A stretch of 64,000 nt of DNA from DATHBD01 sp035296325 (GCA_035296325.1 DATHBD010000026.1:28457-92456); one strand, 5' to 3'; shown: positions 49,410 to 58,962, numbered from the stretch's first letter. Notes: generated from the sequence alone by a model not told the origin. Program-made: numbers and translations.

Positions 49410-52400
49410 ATGACCCAAATAGCTGAACCATCGGAATCGCCCCGCGGCGTCCGTCGCCGGACGGTGCTGCTGACCGCCGCCGCAGGTACCGGTGCCCTCG
49501 CGGTCGGGTCCACGGTGCTCACCCGGGCCGACGCCGCGATCATCGGCGGCGTCACGGCGAGTAGCCGCACCGTGTACAACATGAACATCGACTGGAAGTT
49601 CATCCAGGCCGACGTCTCCGGTGCCAGCGCCGCCTCGTTCAACGACGCCCCGTGGACCACCGTCAGCGTGCCGCACACATACAACGACGTCGACTCGTTC
49701 GACGACTACATCGGCACCTCCGGTGAGACCGCCGTGGCGATGCAGATCACCTGGTACCGCAAGCGGTTCACCCTCCCGGCGAGCCAGGCCGGCAGCAAGG
49801 TCCTCATCGAGTTCGAGGGCATCCGTCAGGCCGCCACCGTGTTCGTCAACGGCACCCAGGTCGGGCTGTACGAGGCCGGCGTCACGCCGTTCGGGTTCGA
49901 CATCACCAACGCGGTGCGGTTCGGCGCGGAGAACGTGATCGCGGTCAAGGCCGACAACACCAAGTGGCGCCCGGAGCAGGCCACCGGCGTGACCTACCAG
50001 TGGGACTCCCGGGACTTCAACCCGACCTACGGTGGCCTGACCCGCGACGTGCGGCTGTACGTGCTGCCCCGGACCTACTTCACCCTGCCGCTCTACTCCA
50101 ACCTGCGCACCGTCGGCACGTACGTCTACGCCACCAACCACTCGGTGAGCGGCCGGACGGCCACCATCACGGCCGAGGCGCAGATCCGCAACGAGCAGAC
50201 CAACGCGCGCACCCTCACCGTGTCGGCCAACCTGATCAACGCGGCCGGCGAGGTCGTGCAGACGTTCACCGCCCCCGCGGTCACCCTGGGTGCCGGGCAG
50301 ACGCAGATCGTGCGCGTCAGCGGTGCGGCGAGCAACCTGACGTTCTGGTCGGTGGAGAACCCGTACCTCTACACCGTGGAGATGGTGCTGCGCGAGGGCT
50401 CCACCGTGCACGACGCGTACCCGATCGTCACCGGCTTCCGGAAGACCGAGTTCCGCGGCGGCGCCACCAACGGCGGCGTGTACCTCAATGACCGGTACAT
50501 CTGGCTCAGCGGGTACGCCCAGCGCTCCACCCACGAGTGGGCCATCCTGGGTGGCGCGGTCCCGGAGTGGCTGCGCAACTACGACGGCGCGATGATCCGC
50601 GACAGCAACGCCAACCTGATGCGCTGGATGCACCTCGCGGCCACCCCGTCGGACATCCGCTCCACCGACCGGTACGGCATCGTGTCGATCCAGCCCGCCG
50701 GTGACAAGGAGGCCGACGTCACCGACCGCAAGTGGGAGCACCGCGTCGAGGCGATGCGCGACACGATCATCTACTTCCGCAACAACCCGAGCATCCTGTT
50801 CTGGGAGGCCGGCAACCAGTGGATCTCGGCACCGCACATGCGGGAGATGACCGCGCTGCGGCGGACGTGGGACCCCAGCGGCGGCCGCGTGATGGGTTGC
50901 CGGTCGATCACCGACAACACCGGCTACAGCGGGCCGGCGTCGGTGGACGCCGCCGAGTGGACCGGGACGATGCTCAACCGGCACTACTCGGTGTACGCGC
51001 GGGACCGGATGCCGATCATCGAGCTGGAGTACTCCCGCGACGAGGCACCACGCCGGGTCTGGGACAACTACTCGCCGCCGGACTTCGGGTACAAGACCGG
51101 CCCGGACGTGACCTGGCACCTGACCTCCGAGGACATCGCCGCCACGGTGGCCGCGAGCACCCGGTGGGAGTTCTGGGGCCAGCGCATCCAGGGCCCGGGC
51201 GGCGCAGACAGTCGCCGCTACTCCGGCGCCGCCGGACTGATCTGGTCAGACTCCAACCAGCACGGCCGCCAGTACGGCTGGGAAACCTCCCGGCTCTCCG
51301 GCCGGGTCGACGCGGTGCGGATTCCGAAGGAGTACTTCTTCAGCTTCAAGGTGATGCAGAGCCCGCGCCCGGCGATCCACATCATCGGGCACTGGACCTA
51401 CCCGGCCAACACCACCAAGACCATGTACGTCATGGGCTCCTCGCACGTGCGGCGGGTCCAGCTGCTGGTCAACGGCGTCCAGGTCGGCAACGACACCGCG
51501 GCCACGCAGGACTTCCTGTACTCCTTCCCCAACGTCCGTTGGGCGGCCGGCACCATCACCGCGGTCGGTTACGACGCCGCCGGCCAGGAGATCATCCGGA
51601 CCTCCAAGGTGACGGCCGGTCCCCCGGCGGCGCTCAAGCTCACCACCACCACCGCACCGGGCGGGCTGCGCGCCGACGGCGTGGACGTCTTCCTGATCGA
51701 CGTCGAGGCAGTGGACGCCCAGGGTCGGCGCTGCCCGACCGACCAGGCCCGGGTGGACTTCACCATCTCCGGCCCGGGTCGGTTCCTCGGTGGCTACAAC
51801 CCTGGCAAGCCGGGCAGCGTGTTCAAGTCCTATGTGGACACCGAGGCCGGCATCAACCGCGTCTTCGTCCGTGCCACCCGGACCGCGGGGGCGATCACCG
51901 TTCGGGCCACCCGCAGCGGCCTGACCGCCGCGTCGGTCACCGTCAGCTCCAAGGCGTTCGCGATCACCGGCGGGCTGACGACGGAGTACCCGGACGGTTA
52001 CGGCGACGTCGGCCCCAAGGTCACACCGACCGCCACCACGCCGCCGGTGACCTCCGAGCCGCCGCAGCCGACCGGGACGTTCTCCATCGTCAACCGGCGT
52101 ACCAGCAAGGTGCTCGGGGTAACCGATGCGTCCGCCGCGAACGGGGCGACGGTTACGCAGCAGACCGACACCGGCGCCGCCCACCAGCGGTGGCAGCGCG
52201 TCGATGTCGGCGGCGGCTACTTCAAGCTGGTCAATGTGGGCAGCGGCAAGGCGATGGACGTGGTGAACCGGCTCCTCACCGACGGCGCCGCGGTGGTGCA
52301 GTGGACCGACAACGGCGGTACCAACCAGCAGTGGCAGGAGGTCGCCGTCGACGGCGGCTTCGTGAAGGTGATCAACCGCAACAGCGGCAAGGTCCTCGAC

Positions 52401-52493
52401 CTCTTCGAGGGCGCGGCCGCCGACGGCACGGCGATCATCCAGTGGATCGACAACGGCCGTACCAACCAGCACTGGCAGTTCGTGGCCCGGTAA
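49410..52493 (+). CDS. Secreted GH2-family glycoside hydrolase with ricin-type modules
   Basis: The 1027-residue protein starts at ATG 49410 (AGGAA 9 bases upstream; ATG 49401 also possible). A Tat signal (GVRRRTVLLTAAAGTGALAV) indicates folded export. Then come the GH2 sugar-binding domain (NMNIDWKFIQADVSG, WYRKRFTLPAS), an Ig-like domain and the TIM barrel (residues about 345-610). Where classical GH2 enzymes have the acid/base in an N-E pair, this reads FWEAGNQWISAPHM. The nucleophile region IIELEYSRDEAP is present. C-terminal beta domains and three RICIN repeats (VNRRTSKVLGVT, VVQWTDNGGTNQQW, AIIQWIDNGRTNQHW) finish the protein. It is probably a beta-galactosidase/glucuronidase-like exoenzyme on plant polysaccharide; substrate unknown. 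Confidence 0.88.
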   Translation: MTQIAEPSESPRGVRRRTVLLTAAAGTGALAVGSTVLTRADAAIIGGVTASSRTVYNMNIDWKFIQADVSGASAASFNDAPWTTVSVPHTYNDVDSFDDYIGTSGETAVAMQITWYRKRFTLPASQAGSKVLIEFEGIRQAATVFVNGTQVGLYEAGVTPFGFDITNAVRFGAENVIAVKADNTKWRPEQATGVTYQWDSRDFNPTYGGLTRDVRLYVLPRTYFTLPLYSNLRTVGTYVYATNHSVSGRTATITAEAQIRNEQTNARTLTVSANLINAAGEVVQTFTAPAVTLGAGQTQIVRVSGAASNLTFWSVENPYLYTVEMVLREGSTVHDAYPIVTGFRKTEFRGGATNGGVYLNDRYIWLSGYAQRSTHEWAILGGAVPEWLRNYDGAMIRDSNANLMRWMHLAATPSDIRSTDRYGIVSIQPAGDKEADVTDRKWEHRVEAMRDTIIYFRNNPSILFWEAGNQWISAPHMREMTALRRTWDPSGGRVMGCRSITDNTGYSGPASVDAAEWTGTMLNRHYSVYARDRMPIIELEYSRDEAPRRVWDNYSPPDFGYKTGPDVTWHLTSEDIAATVAASTRWEFWGQRIQGPGGADSRRYSGAAGLIWSDSNQHGRQYGWETSRLSGRVDAVRIPKEYFFSFKVMQSPRPAIHIIGHWTYPANTTKTMYVMGSSHVRRVQLLVNGVQVGNDTAATQDFLYSFPNVRWAAGTITAVGYDAAGQEIIRTSKVTAGPPAALKLTTTTAPGGLRADGVDVFLIDVEAVDAQGRRCPTDQARVDFTISGPGRFLGGYNPGKPGSVFKSYVDTEAGINRVFVRATRTAGAITVRATRSGLTAASVTVSSKAFAITGGLTTEYPDGYGDVGPKVTPTATTPPVTSEPPQPTGTFSIVNRRTSKVLGVTDASAANGATVTQQTDTGAAHQRWQRVDVGGGYFKLVNVGSGKAMDVVNRLLTDGAAVVQWTDNGGTNQQWQEVAVDGGFVKVINRNSGKVLDLFEGAAADGTAIIQWIDNGRTNQHWQFVAR

Positions 52494-52503
52494 CACCCGG
52501 CCG

Positions 52504-52547
52504 AACGGGTCCGGCAGGGGCGACAACCGCCTCCTGCCGGACCCGTT
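52504..52547. terminator. Bidirectional terminator between GH2 and ppa genes
   Basis: Perfect 15-base arms AACGGGTCCGGCAGG (52504-52518) and CCTGCCGGACCCGTT (52533-52547) with a 14-base loop sit between two convergent genes, 10 bases after the GH2 stop. Confidence 0.85.
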
Positions 52548-52558
52548 TCACGATCAGG

Positions 52559-53044
52559 TCAGGTGTGCGGCACGGCCCGCGCGAAAGACGCCTTGATCTC
52601 CGCCTCCGCCTCGGCCCGGCCGACCCAGTGCGCGCCCTCGACGCTCTTGCCCGGCTCCAGCGCCTTGTAGACCGAGAAAAAGTGCTGGATCTCCAGCAGG
52701 TCGAAGTTCGACACATCCTCGATGTCGCGCAGGTGCGCCACGCGCGGGTCCTCCGCCGGAACGCAGAGGACCTTGTCGTCGCCGCCCATCTCGTCGGTCA
52801 TCCGGAACATCGCGATCGCCCGGCACCGGATCAGGCAGCCGGGGAACGTCGGCTCCGGCACCAGCACCAGCGCGTCCAGCGGGTCGCTGTCCTGGCCCAG
52901 GGTGTTGTCCACGAACCCGTAGTCCGCCGGATACTGGGTGGCGGTGAAGAGCGTCCGGTCCAGGCGGATCCGCCCGGTGACATGATCCATCTCGTACTTG
53001 TTGCGCTGCCCCTTGGGGATCTCCACCGTGACGTCGAAGAACAT
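52559..53044 (-). CDS. ppa: Inorganic pyrophosphatase (family I)
   Basis: The 161-residue protein starts at ATG 53044. It has the family I active site: VEIPKGQRNKYEMD, YPADYGFVDNTLG, DSDPLDALVL (the D-x-D-P-x-D metal site) and GGDDKVLCVP. Family length is normal. The enzyme splits pyrophosphate to two phosphates in the cytoplasm and pulls biosynthetic reactions forward. It is divergent from dacB (56 bp between starts), the same arrangement as Rv3628 and Rv3627c in M. tuberculosis. Confidence 0.97.
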   Translation of the reverse strand: MFFDVTVEIPKGQRNKYEMDHVTGRIRLDRTLFTATQYPADYGFVDNTLGQDSDPLDALVLVPEPTFPGCLIRCRAIAMFRMTDEMGGDDKVLCVPAEDPRVAHLRDIEDVSNFDLLEIQHFFSVYKALEPGKSVEGAHWVGRAEAEAEIKASFARAVPHT

Positions 53045-53100
53045 GGCGCTCCCTAACCCTCGCGGCCTGGCATTGCCCCACTAGTCTCCCTCACAGCGGG

Positions 53101-54531
53101 GTGCGGCGGGACGGGGGAGCGGTGAGTCTGACCCGAGGGCGGGGTGGGGTGGCCACCGCTGTGGTGTCGATCAGCCTCAGCCTGGCCGCCGCGACGGTCG
53201 GGGTCGGCGCCTTCCTCGATTCGCGGTACGTCTCGCCGTACCTGGCCACGGTGACCGGGCCGCTGCCGGGCTGGCACGCCGGGACCGAGCGGCAGCCGCT
53301 CGCCCCGGTGCTGGCCGGCGCCGCCGGCGACGCCCCGCTGCCGACGGCGACCGGAGTGGCCGGCGCGCTCGCGCCGCTGCTCGGTGCCGCCGGGCTGGGT
53401 GGGCGCACCGCCCTCTCCGTGGTCGACGCCGCCACCGGCCAGCCGTTGTACTCCGTCGCCCCGGACACGCCCGTCGCGCCCGCCTCCACCACCAAGTTGA
53501 TCACCGCGGCCACCGTGCTGGCCGCCCGGGGCGCCAACTACCGGCTCGCCACCCGCGTGGTCGCCGGCGCGCAGCCCGGTGAGGTGGTGCTGGTCGGGGG
53601 CGGCGACCCGACGCTGGCGACCGGCGCAGGCGGCACCTACCCGGGGGGCGCCCGGCTCGACCTGCTCGCGGCGGCGGTGAAGCAGGCGCTCGGCGGCGCC
53701 GCACCGACCAGGGTGAGTTACGACGGGTCGGCCTTCGTGGGCGGCACCGGCGGGCCCGGCTGGGACGACGATGCGCTCACCGGCGGGCACGTCGCGCCGG
53801 TCACCGCGCTCATGGTCGACGGCGGTCGGGCCAATCCCCGCCAGGTAAGTGGACCGGCCACCCGGGTAGCCCGGCCGGACGTGACGGCGGCACAGGCGTT
53901 CGCCGCCGCGATCGGGGTCCCGCCGGCCGCGGTCGCGCCGGGGACGGCGCCGCCGGGGGCCCGGGAACTCGGTGTGGTCCAGTCGCCGCCGATGATCCGG
54001 CTCGTCGACGTGATGCTGACCGAGAGCGACAACGTGCTGGCCGAGGCGCTCGCCCGACAGGTCGCCCTGGCCCGCGCCCAGCCGGCCAGCTTCGACGGTG
54101 CCACCGCGGCGATGAAGGCCGTCCTGGGCGAGCTGGGTGTTCCGGTGACCGGCTACGGGCTGCGCGACGGCAGTGGCATGTCCCGGTTCAACAAGCTCTC
54201 ACCGGCGCTGCTCACCACGGTGCTGGCGGTCGCCGCCCGACCCGACCGGCCGGAGTTGCACGCCCTCTTCGGCGGCCTGCCGGTGGCGGCGTACTCGGGG
54301 ACCCTGCGCGAGCGGTACCGCAGACCGACCGCCGGTGGTGCGGCCGCCGGCTACGTCCGGGCCAAGACCGGGACGCTCAGCGGCGTCAGCACGCTCGCCG
54401 GCATCGCCGTCGACGCGGACGGGCGGGTGCTCGCCTTCGCGCTGATGGCCGACGCGGCCGGGCCGACTCCGGGTGCGCAGGAGGCCCTGGACCGGATCGC
54501 CGCCGCTCTCGCGGCCTGCGGCTGCCGCTGA
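53101..54531 (+). CDS. dacB: D-alanyl-D-alanine carboxypeptidase/endopeptidase (PBP4, DacB)
   Basis: The protein is 476 residues from GTG 53101; GTG 53122, just after GGGGGAG, is an alternative start giving 469. A signal/anchor segment (GVATAVVSISLSLAAATVGV) precedes a PBP4-type domain with SxxK (ASTTKLITAATVL), SDN (TESDNVLAEALARQ) and KTGT (RAKTGTLSGVST). The inserted PBP4 domain lies between the SxxK and SDN motifs. It trims or cleaves peptidoglycan cross-links outside the membrane. Synteny with Rv3627c is kept. Its C-terminus has CGCR, an unusual ending with two Cys. Confidence 0.93.
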   Translation: MRRDGGAVSLTRGRGGVATAVVSISLSLAAATVGVGAFLDSRYVSPYLATVTGPLPGWHAGTERQPLAPVLAGAAGDAPLPTATGVAGALAPLLGAAGLGGRTALSVVDAATGQPLYSVAPDTPVAPASTTKLITAATVLAARGANYRLATRVVAGAQPGEVVLVGGGDPTLATGAGGTYPGGARLDLLAAAVKQALGGAAPTRVSYDGSAFVGGTGGPGWDDDALTGGHVAPVTALMVDGGRANPRQVSGPATRVARPDVTAAQAFAAAIGVPPAAVAPGTAPPGARELGVVQSPPMIRLVDVMLTESDNVLAEALARQVALARAQPASFDGATAAMKAVLGELGVPVTGYGLRDGSGMSRFNKLSPALLTTVLAVAARPDRPELHALFGGLPVAAYSGTLRERYRRPTAGGAAAGYVRAKTGTLSGVSTLAGIAVDADGRVLAFALMADAAGPTPGAQEALDRIAAALAACGCR

Positions 54532-54676
54532 CCCGTTCCGCTCCGCCGCGGCCGCGTCCCGCGCCGCCCGGCGTTCCGGCGCGCACCCCGCTCCTCGACG
54601 GGAGCGGGCCGCTGGGTGCCCGTGCTGCGCGAGCGCGGCGGCACCGGGGCTGCACGGCACGGGTACCGTGGGCGTC

Positions 54677-55738
54677 ATGGCGCAGTTCGTGGACTGGGAT
54701 CTGGCCGCCGCCACCGCCGCGGCCGTTGGCAAGAGTGGGCCCAACGTGCCCTTCACCGAAGCGGCCGAGGCGGTCGCCGACCTGCGCGCCCTCACCGTCG
54801 AGGCGGCCGGGCACGTGACGGCGTACACCGGCCTTCCGGCCCGGCTGGAGGCGGCGCCGATCAAGGTGGTCGACCGGCGGGACTGGGCGGCCGCCAACAT
54901 CAATGGTCTTCGACAGGTGATCGACCCGCTCGCGGAGCGCCTGGCCGCCGGCAACCTGCCCGGCCCGGTGGCCAGCGCGATCGGCTCCCGGTTCACCGGC
55001 CTGCAGGCCGGCACGGTGCTGGCCTACCTGTCCGGGCGGGTGCTTGGGCAGTACGAGGTGTTCAGCAGCGATCCCGGGCAGTTGCTCCTGGTCGCGCCCA
55101 ACATCGTGGAGACCGAGCGTCGGCTCGAAGCCAATCCGCGCGACTTCCGCCTCTGGGTGTGCCTGCACGAGGTCACCCACCTCGTGCAGTTCACCGCGGT
55201 GCCGTGGATGCGGGGGTACTTCCTCGGCGAGGTGGGCGCGTTCGTCGACGCCTCGCAGCTCAACAGCGAACAGCTCGCGGAGCGGCTGCGCCGGGCGGTC
55301 GCCGCGCTTGCCGACGCGGTACGCAACCCGGACAGCCGCATGTCGGTGCTCGACCTGGTGCAGACCTCCGCGCAGCGCACCGTGCTGGACCGGCTGACCG
55401 CACTGATGACGGTCCTGGAAGGTCACGCCGAGTTCGTCATGGACGGCGTCGGGCCGGCCGTGGTGCCGACGGTCGAGGAGATCCGGACCAAGTTCAACCG
55501 CCGCCGCGAGGCCGGCAACCCGCTGGAGAAGGTGCTGCGCAAGCTGCTCGGCGTCGAGGTGAAGATGCGGCAGTACGCGGAGGGTCGCAAGTTCGTGCAC
55601 GGCGTGGTCGAGCGCGTCGGCATGGAGGGCTTCAACAAGATCTGGCAGTCCCCGCTGACCCTGCCCCGGGTCGATGAGCTCGCCGACCCGGACGCCTGGG
55701 TCAACCGGGTGCACGGCTCCACCTTCGCCCCCGGCTGA
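54677..55738 (+). CDS. DUF2342 zincin (F420-biosynthesis-associated family)
   Basis: The 353-residue protein starts at ATG 54677, the first Met of the family (MAQFVDWDLAAATAAAVGKS). The zinc motif is WVCLHEVTHLVQF (HExxH), with a downstream Glu in VLEGHAEFVMDG as likely third ligand. Other landmarks are QLLLVAPNIVETERRL and NRRREAGNPLEKVLRKLLG. The family (zincin_2) was named for co-occurrence with coenzyme F420 genes in actinobacteria, and no reaction has been shown. Synteny with Rv3626c is kept. tilS follows after 6 bp, so the two are probably one transcript. Confidence 0.92.
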   Translation: MAQFVDWDLAAATAAAVGKSGPNVPFTEAAEAVADLRALTVEAAGHVTAYTGLPARLEAAPIKVVDRRDWAAANINGLRQVIDPLAERLAAGNLPGPVASAIGSRFTGLQAGTVLAYLSGRVLGQYEVFSSDPGQLLLVAPNIVETERRLEANPRDFRLWVCLHEVTHLVQFTAVPWMRGYFLGEVGAFVDASQLNSEQLAERLRRAVAALADAVRNPDSRMSVLDLVQTSAQRTVLDRLTALMTVLEGHAEFVMDGVGPAVVPTVEEIRTKFNRRREAGNPLEKVLRKLLGVEVKMRQYAEGRKFVHGVVERVGMEGFNKIWQSPLTLPRVDELADPDAWVNRVHGSTFAPG

Positions 55739-55744
55739 CCGGCG

Positions 55745-56755
55745 TTGGCCGCACTCGCCGCGTCGGTGGCGGCGGTCCGCGTGGCGGTCCGCGGGGCGCT
55801 GGCCGGGGTCGGGCCCGGTCCGGTCCTGGTGGCCTGCTCGGGCGGTGCGGACTCGCTGGCGCTCGCCGCCGCAACCCGGTTCGAGTGCGGCCGCGCCGGC
55901 CGCGCGGTCGGTCTGGTCACCGTGGACCACGGGCTGCAGCCGGGCTCGTCGGCGCAGGCCACCGCCGTGGCCGCCTGGGCCACCACCCAGGGCTTTGATC
56001 CGGTACTGGTTGAGCCGGTGCGGGTGAGCGGCCCCGGTGGTCCGGAGGCAGCCGCCCGGGCGGCCCGGTATGCGGCGCTGGTCGCGGCGGCCCACCGGAC
56101 CGGCGCGTCGGCCGTCCTGCTTGGCCACACACTTGACGATCAGGCCGAGACGGTACTGCTGGCGTTGGCTCGCGGCGCCGGGCCGCGCGGCCTGTCCGGC
56201 ATGCCGGCGCAGCGCTCGATGGGCGGGGTGGTGCTGCTTCGCCCGCTGCTGGGAGTGTCCCGGGCGCAGACCGTGGACGCGTGCGCCGCGCAGCACCTCC
56301 AGCCCTGGCAGGACCCGCACAACCGCGACCCGGCGTACGCCCGGGCCCGGGTGCGGGCGGCGCTTCCCACGCTGGTGGCGGCGCTCGGCCCGGACGTGGT
56401 CACGAATCTGGCCCGCACCGCCGCACTGGTCGCGGCGGACAACGCCGCCCTGGACGCGCTGGCGCAGGCGGCGGCCGACTCGGCGGCGGTGGCCGACGAC
56501 ACCGGCCCGACCGGGACCGCGCTCGACGTCGCGGCGCTCGCCGACCTCGCGCCGGCGATCCGGACCCGGGTGCTGCACGGGTGGGCCAGGGCGCTCGGTG
56601 CGCCCGGCGCGGCGCTGGCGCACCGCCACGTCGACGCACTGGACGCCCTGGTCACCTCGTGGCACGGACAGGGCCCGGTGGCGCTGCCCGGCGGCATCCG
56701 GGTGGCCCGACGCAACGGCCGCCTCGCCCCCGTCGGGCCCCCGTCGACGACCTGA
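55745..56755 (+). CDS. tilS: tRNA(Ile)-lysidine synthetase
   Basis: The 336-residue protein appears to start at TTG 55745 (GTG codons at 55766 or 55775 are alternatives). The PP-loop is VLVACSGGADSLALAAATRF. The TilS signatures LVTVDHGLQPGSSAQA and LLGHTLDDQAETVLLALARG are complete, and AYARARVRAALPTLV ends the catalytic part. It attaches lysine to the wobble C of tRNA-Ile(CAU) so that it reads AUA, an essential step. Gene order zincin-tilS-hpt is as in M. tuberculosis, but a GGT-like gene and repeats are inserted before hpt. Confidence 0.94.
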   Translation: MAALAASVAAVRVAVRGALAGVGPGPVLVACSGGADSLALAAATRFECGRAGRAVGLVTVDHGLQPGSSAQATAVAAWATTQGFDPVLVEPVRVSGPGGPEAAARAARYAALVAAAHRTGASAVLLGHTLDDQAETVLLALARGAGPRGLSGMPAQRSMGGVVLLRPLLGVSRAQTVDACAAQHLQPWQDPHNRDPAYARARVRAALPTLVAALGPDVVTNLARTAALVAADNAALDALAQAAADSAAVADDTGPTGTALDVAALADLAPAIRTRVLHGWARALGAPGAALAHRHVDALDALVTSWHGQGPVALPGGIRVARRNGRLAPVGPPSTT

Positions 56756-56913
56756 CCGGTCCGCCGCCGTGGTACCGGACGCCCTGCACCAACGTACGAC
56801 CCGTACACCCACCCGCCCGCCGCCCCCGCCCGCCGCCCCGGCCCCCGCCCGCCGCCCCCGGCCAGCTCCCGAACCCGCCGCCAGTCCCCCGGCCCATCCC
56901 GCACAGGCACAGC

Positions 56914-56965
56914 GCGATCTTGGAATCTACGGCACCACTATTGGTGCCACGGATTCCAAGATCGC
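56914..56965. repeat. Intergenic nested-palindrome element
   Basis: Perfect 13-base outer arms GCGATCTTGGAAT (56914-56926) and ATTCCAAGATCGC (56953-56965) surround 4-base internal loops and perfect inner arms GGCACCA/TGGTGCC around the tetraloop CTAT. The arm and loop layout is the same as at 23033-23086. It sits 159 bp after tilS, downstream of a C-rich tract (56815-56880). Confidence 0.85.
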
Positions 56966-57031
56966 CACGTGACCGCCGGCGGCTGGGCGGATGGCGGGTT
57001 GGGGTGGCGGAATCGGGTGGGTGGGACGGCG

Positions 57032-57182
57032 CGGGGCGGCGTCGGGAGGGTGCGGGGCGGTGCGGGGCGGCGTCGGGAGGGCGCGGGGCGGTGCGGGGCG
57101 GCGTGGGAGGGTGCGGGGCGGCGGGGCGGCGTCGGGAGGGTGCGGGGCGGTGCGGGGCGGCGTCGGGAGGGCGCGGGGCGGC
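57032..57182. repeat. GC-rich tandem repeat, ~31-bp unit
   Basis: About five imperfect units of 31 bp, each made of CGGGGCGGCGTCGGGAGGGTG plus CGGGGCGGTG (one unit shortened), fill most of the gap before the GGT-like gene. Frames through it stay open only because the repeat lacks stops. It is probably non-coding and length-variable. Confidence 0.8.
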
Positions 57183-57258
57183 ACGAGGTGGGAGGGCTCG
57201 GCCTGCCGGGGCGGCGCGGAGACTGGTTCGGGCGAGGAGAACCCGGTGCAATGGGCGG

Positions 57259-58890
57259 GTGCCAACCCTCAACCACGGCCGCCGCCCGCTGTACGCCCCT
57301 CGCGGCGCCGTCGCCACCAGTCAGCCGCTGGCTGCGGCGGCCGGCCTCGCGGTGCTGCGCCGCGGTGGCAGCGCGGTCGATGCGGCGATCGCCACCGCGA
57401 TCACGCTGACCGTGGTGCAGCCGGGCTCCAACGACATCGGCGGTGACGTCTTCGCGCTGGTCTGGGACGGCTCGGCACTGCACGGCCTGAACGGCTCCGG
57501 TCGCTCGCCGGCCGCGTTGACCCGGGACGCCGCGCTGGCCCGGGCGGAGGCGCCCAGCGCGGCGCTCGGCGGGGCGCAGGCCGGAGCCGCGGCCGCGATG
57601 CCGAGCCGCGGCTGGCTCCCGGTGACCGTGCCGGGTGCGCCCGCCGCGTGGCGCGACCTGCACGCCCGGTTCGGGAGGCTGCCGTTTGCCGACCTCTTCA
57701 CCGACGCGATCACCTACGCCGAGCAGGGGTACCCGGTCTCACCGACCGTCGCGAAGCACTGGGCGGTGGCTGCCACCAGGGTGCACGCCGCCCTGGTCGG
57801 TTCCGAGTACGCGGAGTGGGCCCGGGTCTTCACCCCCGGCGGCCGGGCACCCGGAGCGGGCGAGCGGTGGGCCAACCCGGACGCGGGTCGCACGCTGCGC
57901 CGGATCGCCGCGACCGGCGCCGAGGCGTTCTACCGGGGCGGGATCGCCGATGCCGTCGCGGCGTGGGCCACCCGCACCGGGGGCCTGCTCACTGCGGCGG
58001 ACCTGGCCGGGCACACCTCCGCCTGGGTCGAGCCGATCGCCAGCCGTTACCGGCAGTACGACGTCTGGGAGATCCCGCCGAACGGCCAGGGCCTGGCCGC
58101 ACTCCTCGCGTTGCGCATCCTGGACGGCTACCCACCGGCGGACCCGGCGGATGACGGCGGCGCGGGCCTGCACCGGGCGATCGAGGCGATGAAGCTCGGC
58201 TTCGCCGACGCCCACGCGTACGTCGCCGACCCGGACACCGTGCGGGTGCCCGTCGCGGGGCTGCTCGACCCGGCGTACACCGTGCGCCGCCGCGCGCTGA
58301 TCGGCGAGCGTGCCGCGGACCCGGTCGCCGGCCGGCCCGGCACCGCCGGGACCGTGTACCTCTGCGCAGCCGATGCCGACGGCATGATGGTCAGCCTCAT
58401 CCAGTCCAACTACATGGGATTCGGCTCCCACATTGTCGTGCCTGGCACCGGGTTCACGCTGCAGAACCGGGGCGCCGGGTTCAGCCTCGACCCGGCTCAC
58501 CCCAACGTCGTCGGGCCAGGCAAGCGGCCGTTCCACACCATCATCCCGGGGTTCCTCACCCGGGACGGGGCAGCGGTGGGGCCGTTCGGGGTGATGGGCG
58601 GCCACATGCAGCCGCAGGGCCACGTCCAGCTCGTCGTGTCGACCGTGGACGGCGGCCTGGACCCTCAGGCGGCCCTGGACGCGCCGCGCTGGTTCTGGCA
58701 CTCGGGGCGGCGGGTGCTCGTCGAGGAGGGCCTGGCCGGCGTGGACGGGCTGCGCGGGCGGGGTCACCAGGTGGAGGTCGTGCCGGATCCCGGCGCATTC
58801 GGGTACGGCCAGGCGATCTGGCGCACGCCGTCCGGCTGCTACGTGGCCGGCAGCGAGCCCCGGGCGGACGGCCTGGCGCTCGGGTACTGA
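57259..58890 (+). CDS. Gamma-glutamyltransferase-family protein, cytoplasmic type
   Basis: The 543-residue protein starts at GTG 57259, right after the repeats; the open frame further upstream is repeat sequence. GGT family features are GAVATSQPLAAAAGLAVLRR, GGSAVDAAIATAITLTVVQP, DIGGDVFALVWDG and the processing site TAGTVYLCAADADGMMV, where the Thr after Gly becomes the N-terminal nucleophile of the small subunit. SNYMGFGSHIVVPGTGFTLQ and HTIIPGFL follow. No signal peptide is present, so it should act in the cytoplasm, like YwrD-type members. The substrate is uncertain. The gene is an addition between tilS and hpt relative to mycobacteria. Confidence 0.88.
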   Translation: MPTLNHGRRPLYAPRGAVATSQPLAAAAGLAVLRRGGSAVDAAIATAITLTVVQPGSNDIGGDVFALVWDGSALHGLNGSGRSPAALTRDAALARAEAPSAALGGAQAGAAAAMPSRGWLPVTVPGAPAAWRDLHARFGRLPFADLFTDAITYAEQGYPVSPTVAKHWAVAATRVHAALVGSEYAEWARVFTPGGRAPGAGERWANPDAGRTLRRIAATGAEAFYRGGIADAVAAWATRTGGLLTAADLAGHTSAWVEPIASRYRQYDVWEIPPNGQGLAALLALRILDGYPPADPADDGGAGLHRAIEAMKLGFADAHAYVADPDTVRVPVAGLLDPAYTVRRRALIGERAADPVAGRPGTAGTVYLCAADADGMMVSLIQSNYMGFGSHIVVPGTGFTLQNRGAGFSLDPAHPNVVGPGKRPFHTIIPGFLTRDGAAVGPFGVMGGHMQPQGHVQLVVSTVDGGLDPQAALDAPRWFWHSGRRVLVEEGLAGVDGLRGRGHQVEVVPDPGAFGYGQAIWRTPSGCYVAGSEPRADGLALGY

Positions 58891-58962
58891 CCGGTCGTCA
58901 CGATCGTGGGACAGCGCCGCCCCGACTTGGGCCGACGGTCCCGGTAGGGCAGGCTTAGCGCC

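Noticed and set aside
56991..57446. A repetitive Gly/Arg-rich protein encoded by the 57.0 kb repeat
   Set aside because: The frames stay open in several registers because the GC repeat lacks stops, there is no ribosome site, and the GGT gene starts inside this stretch in another frame.
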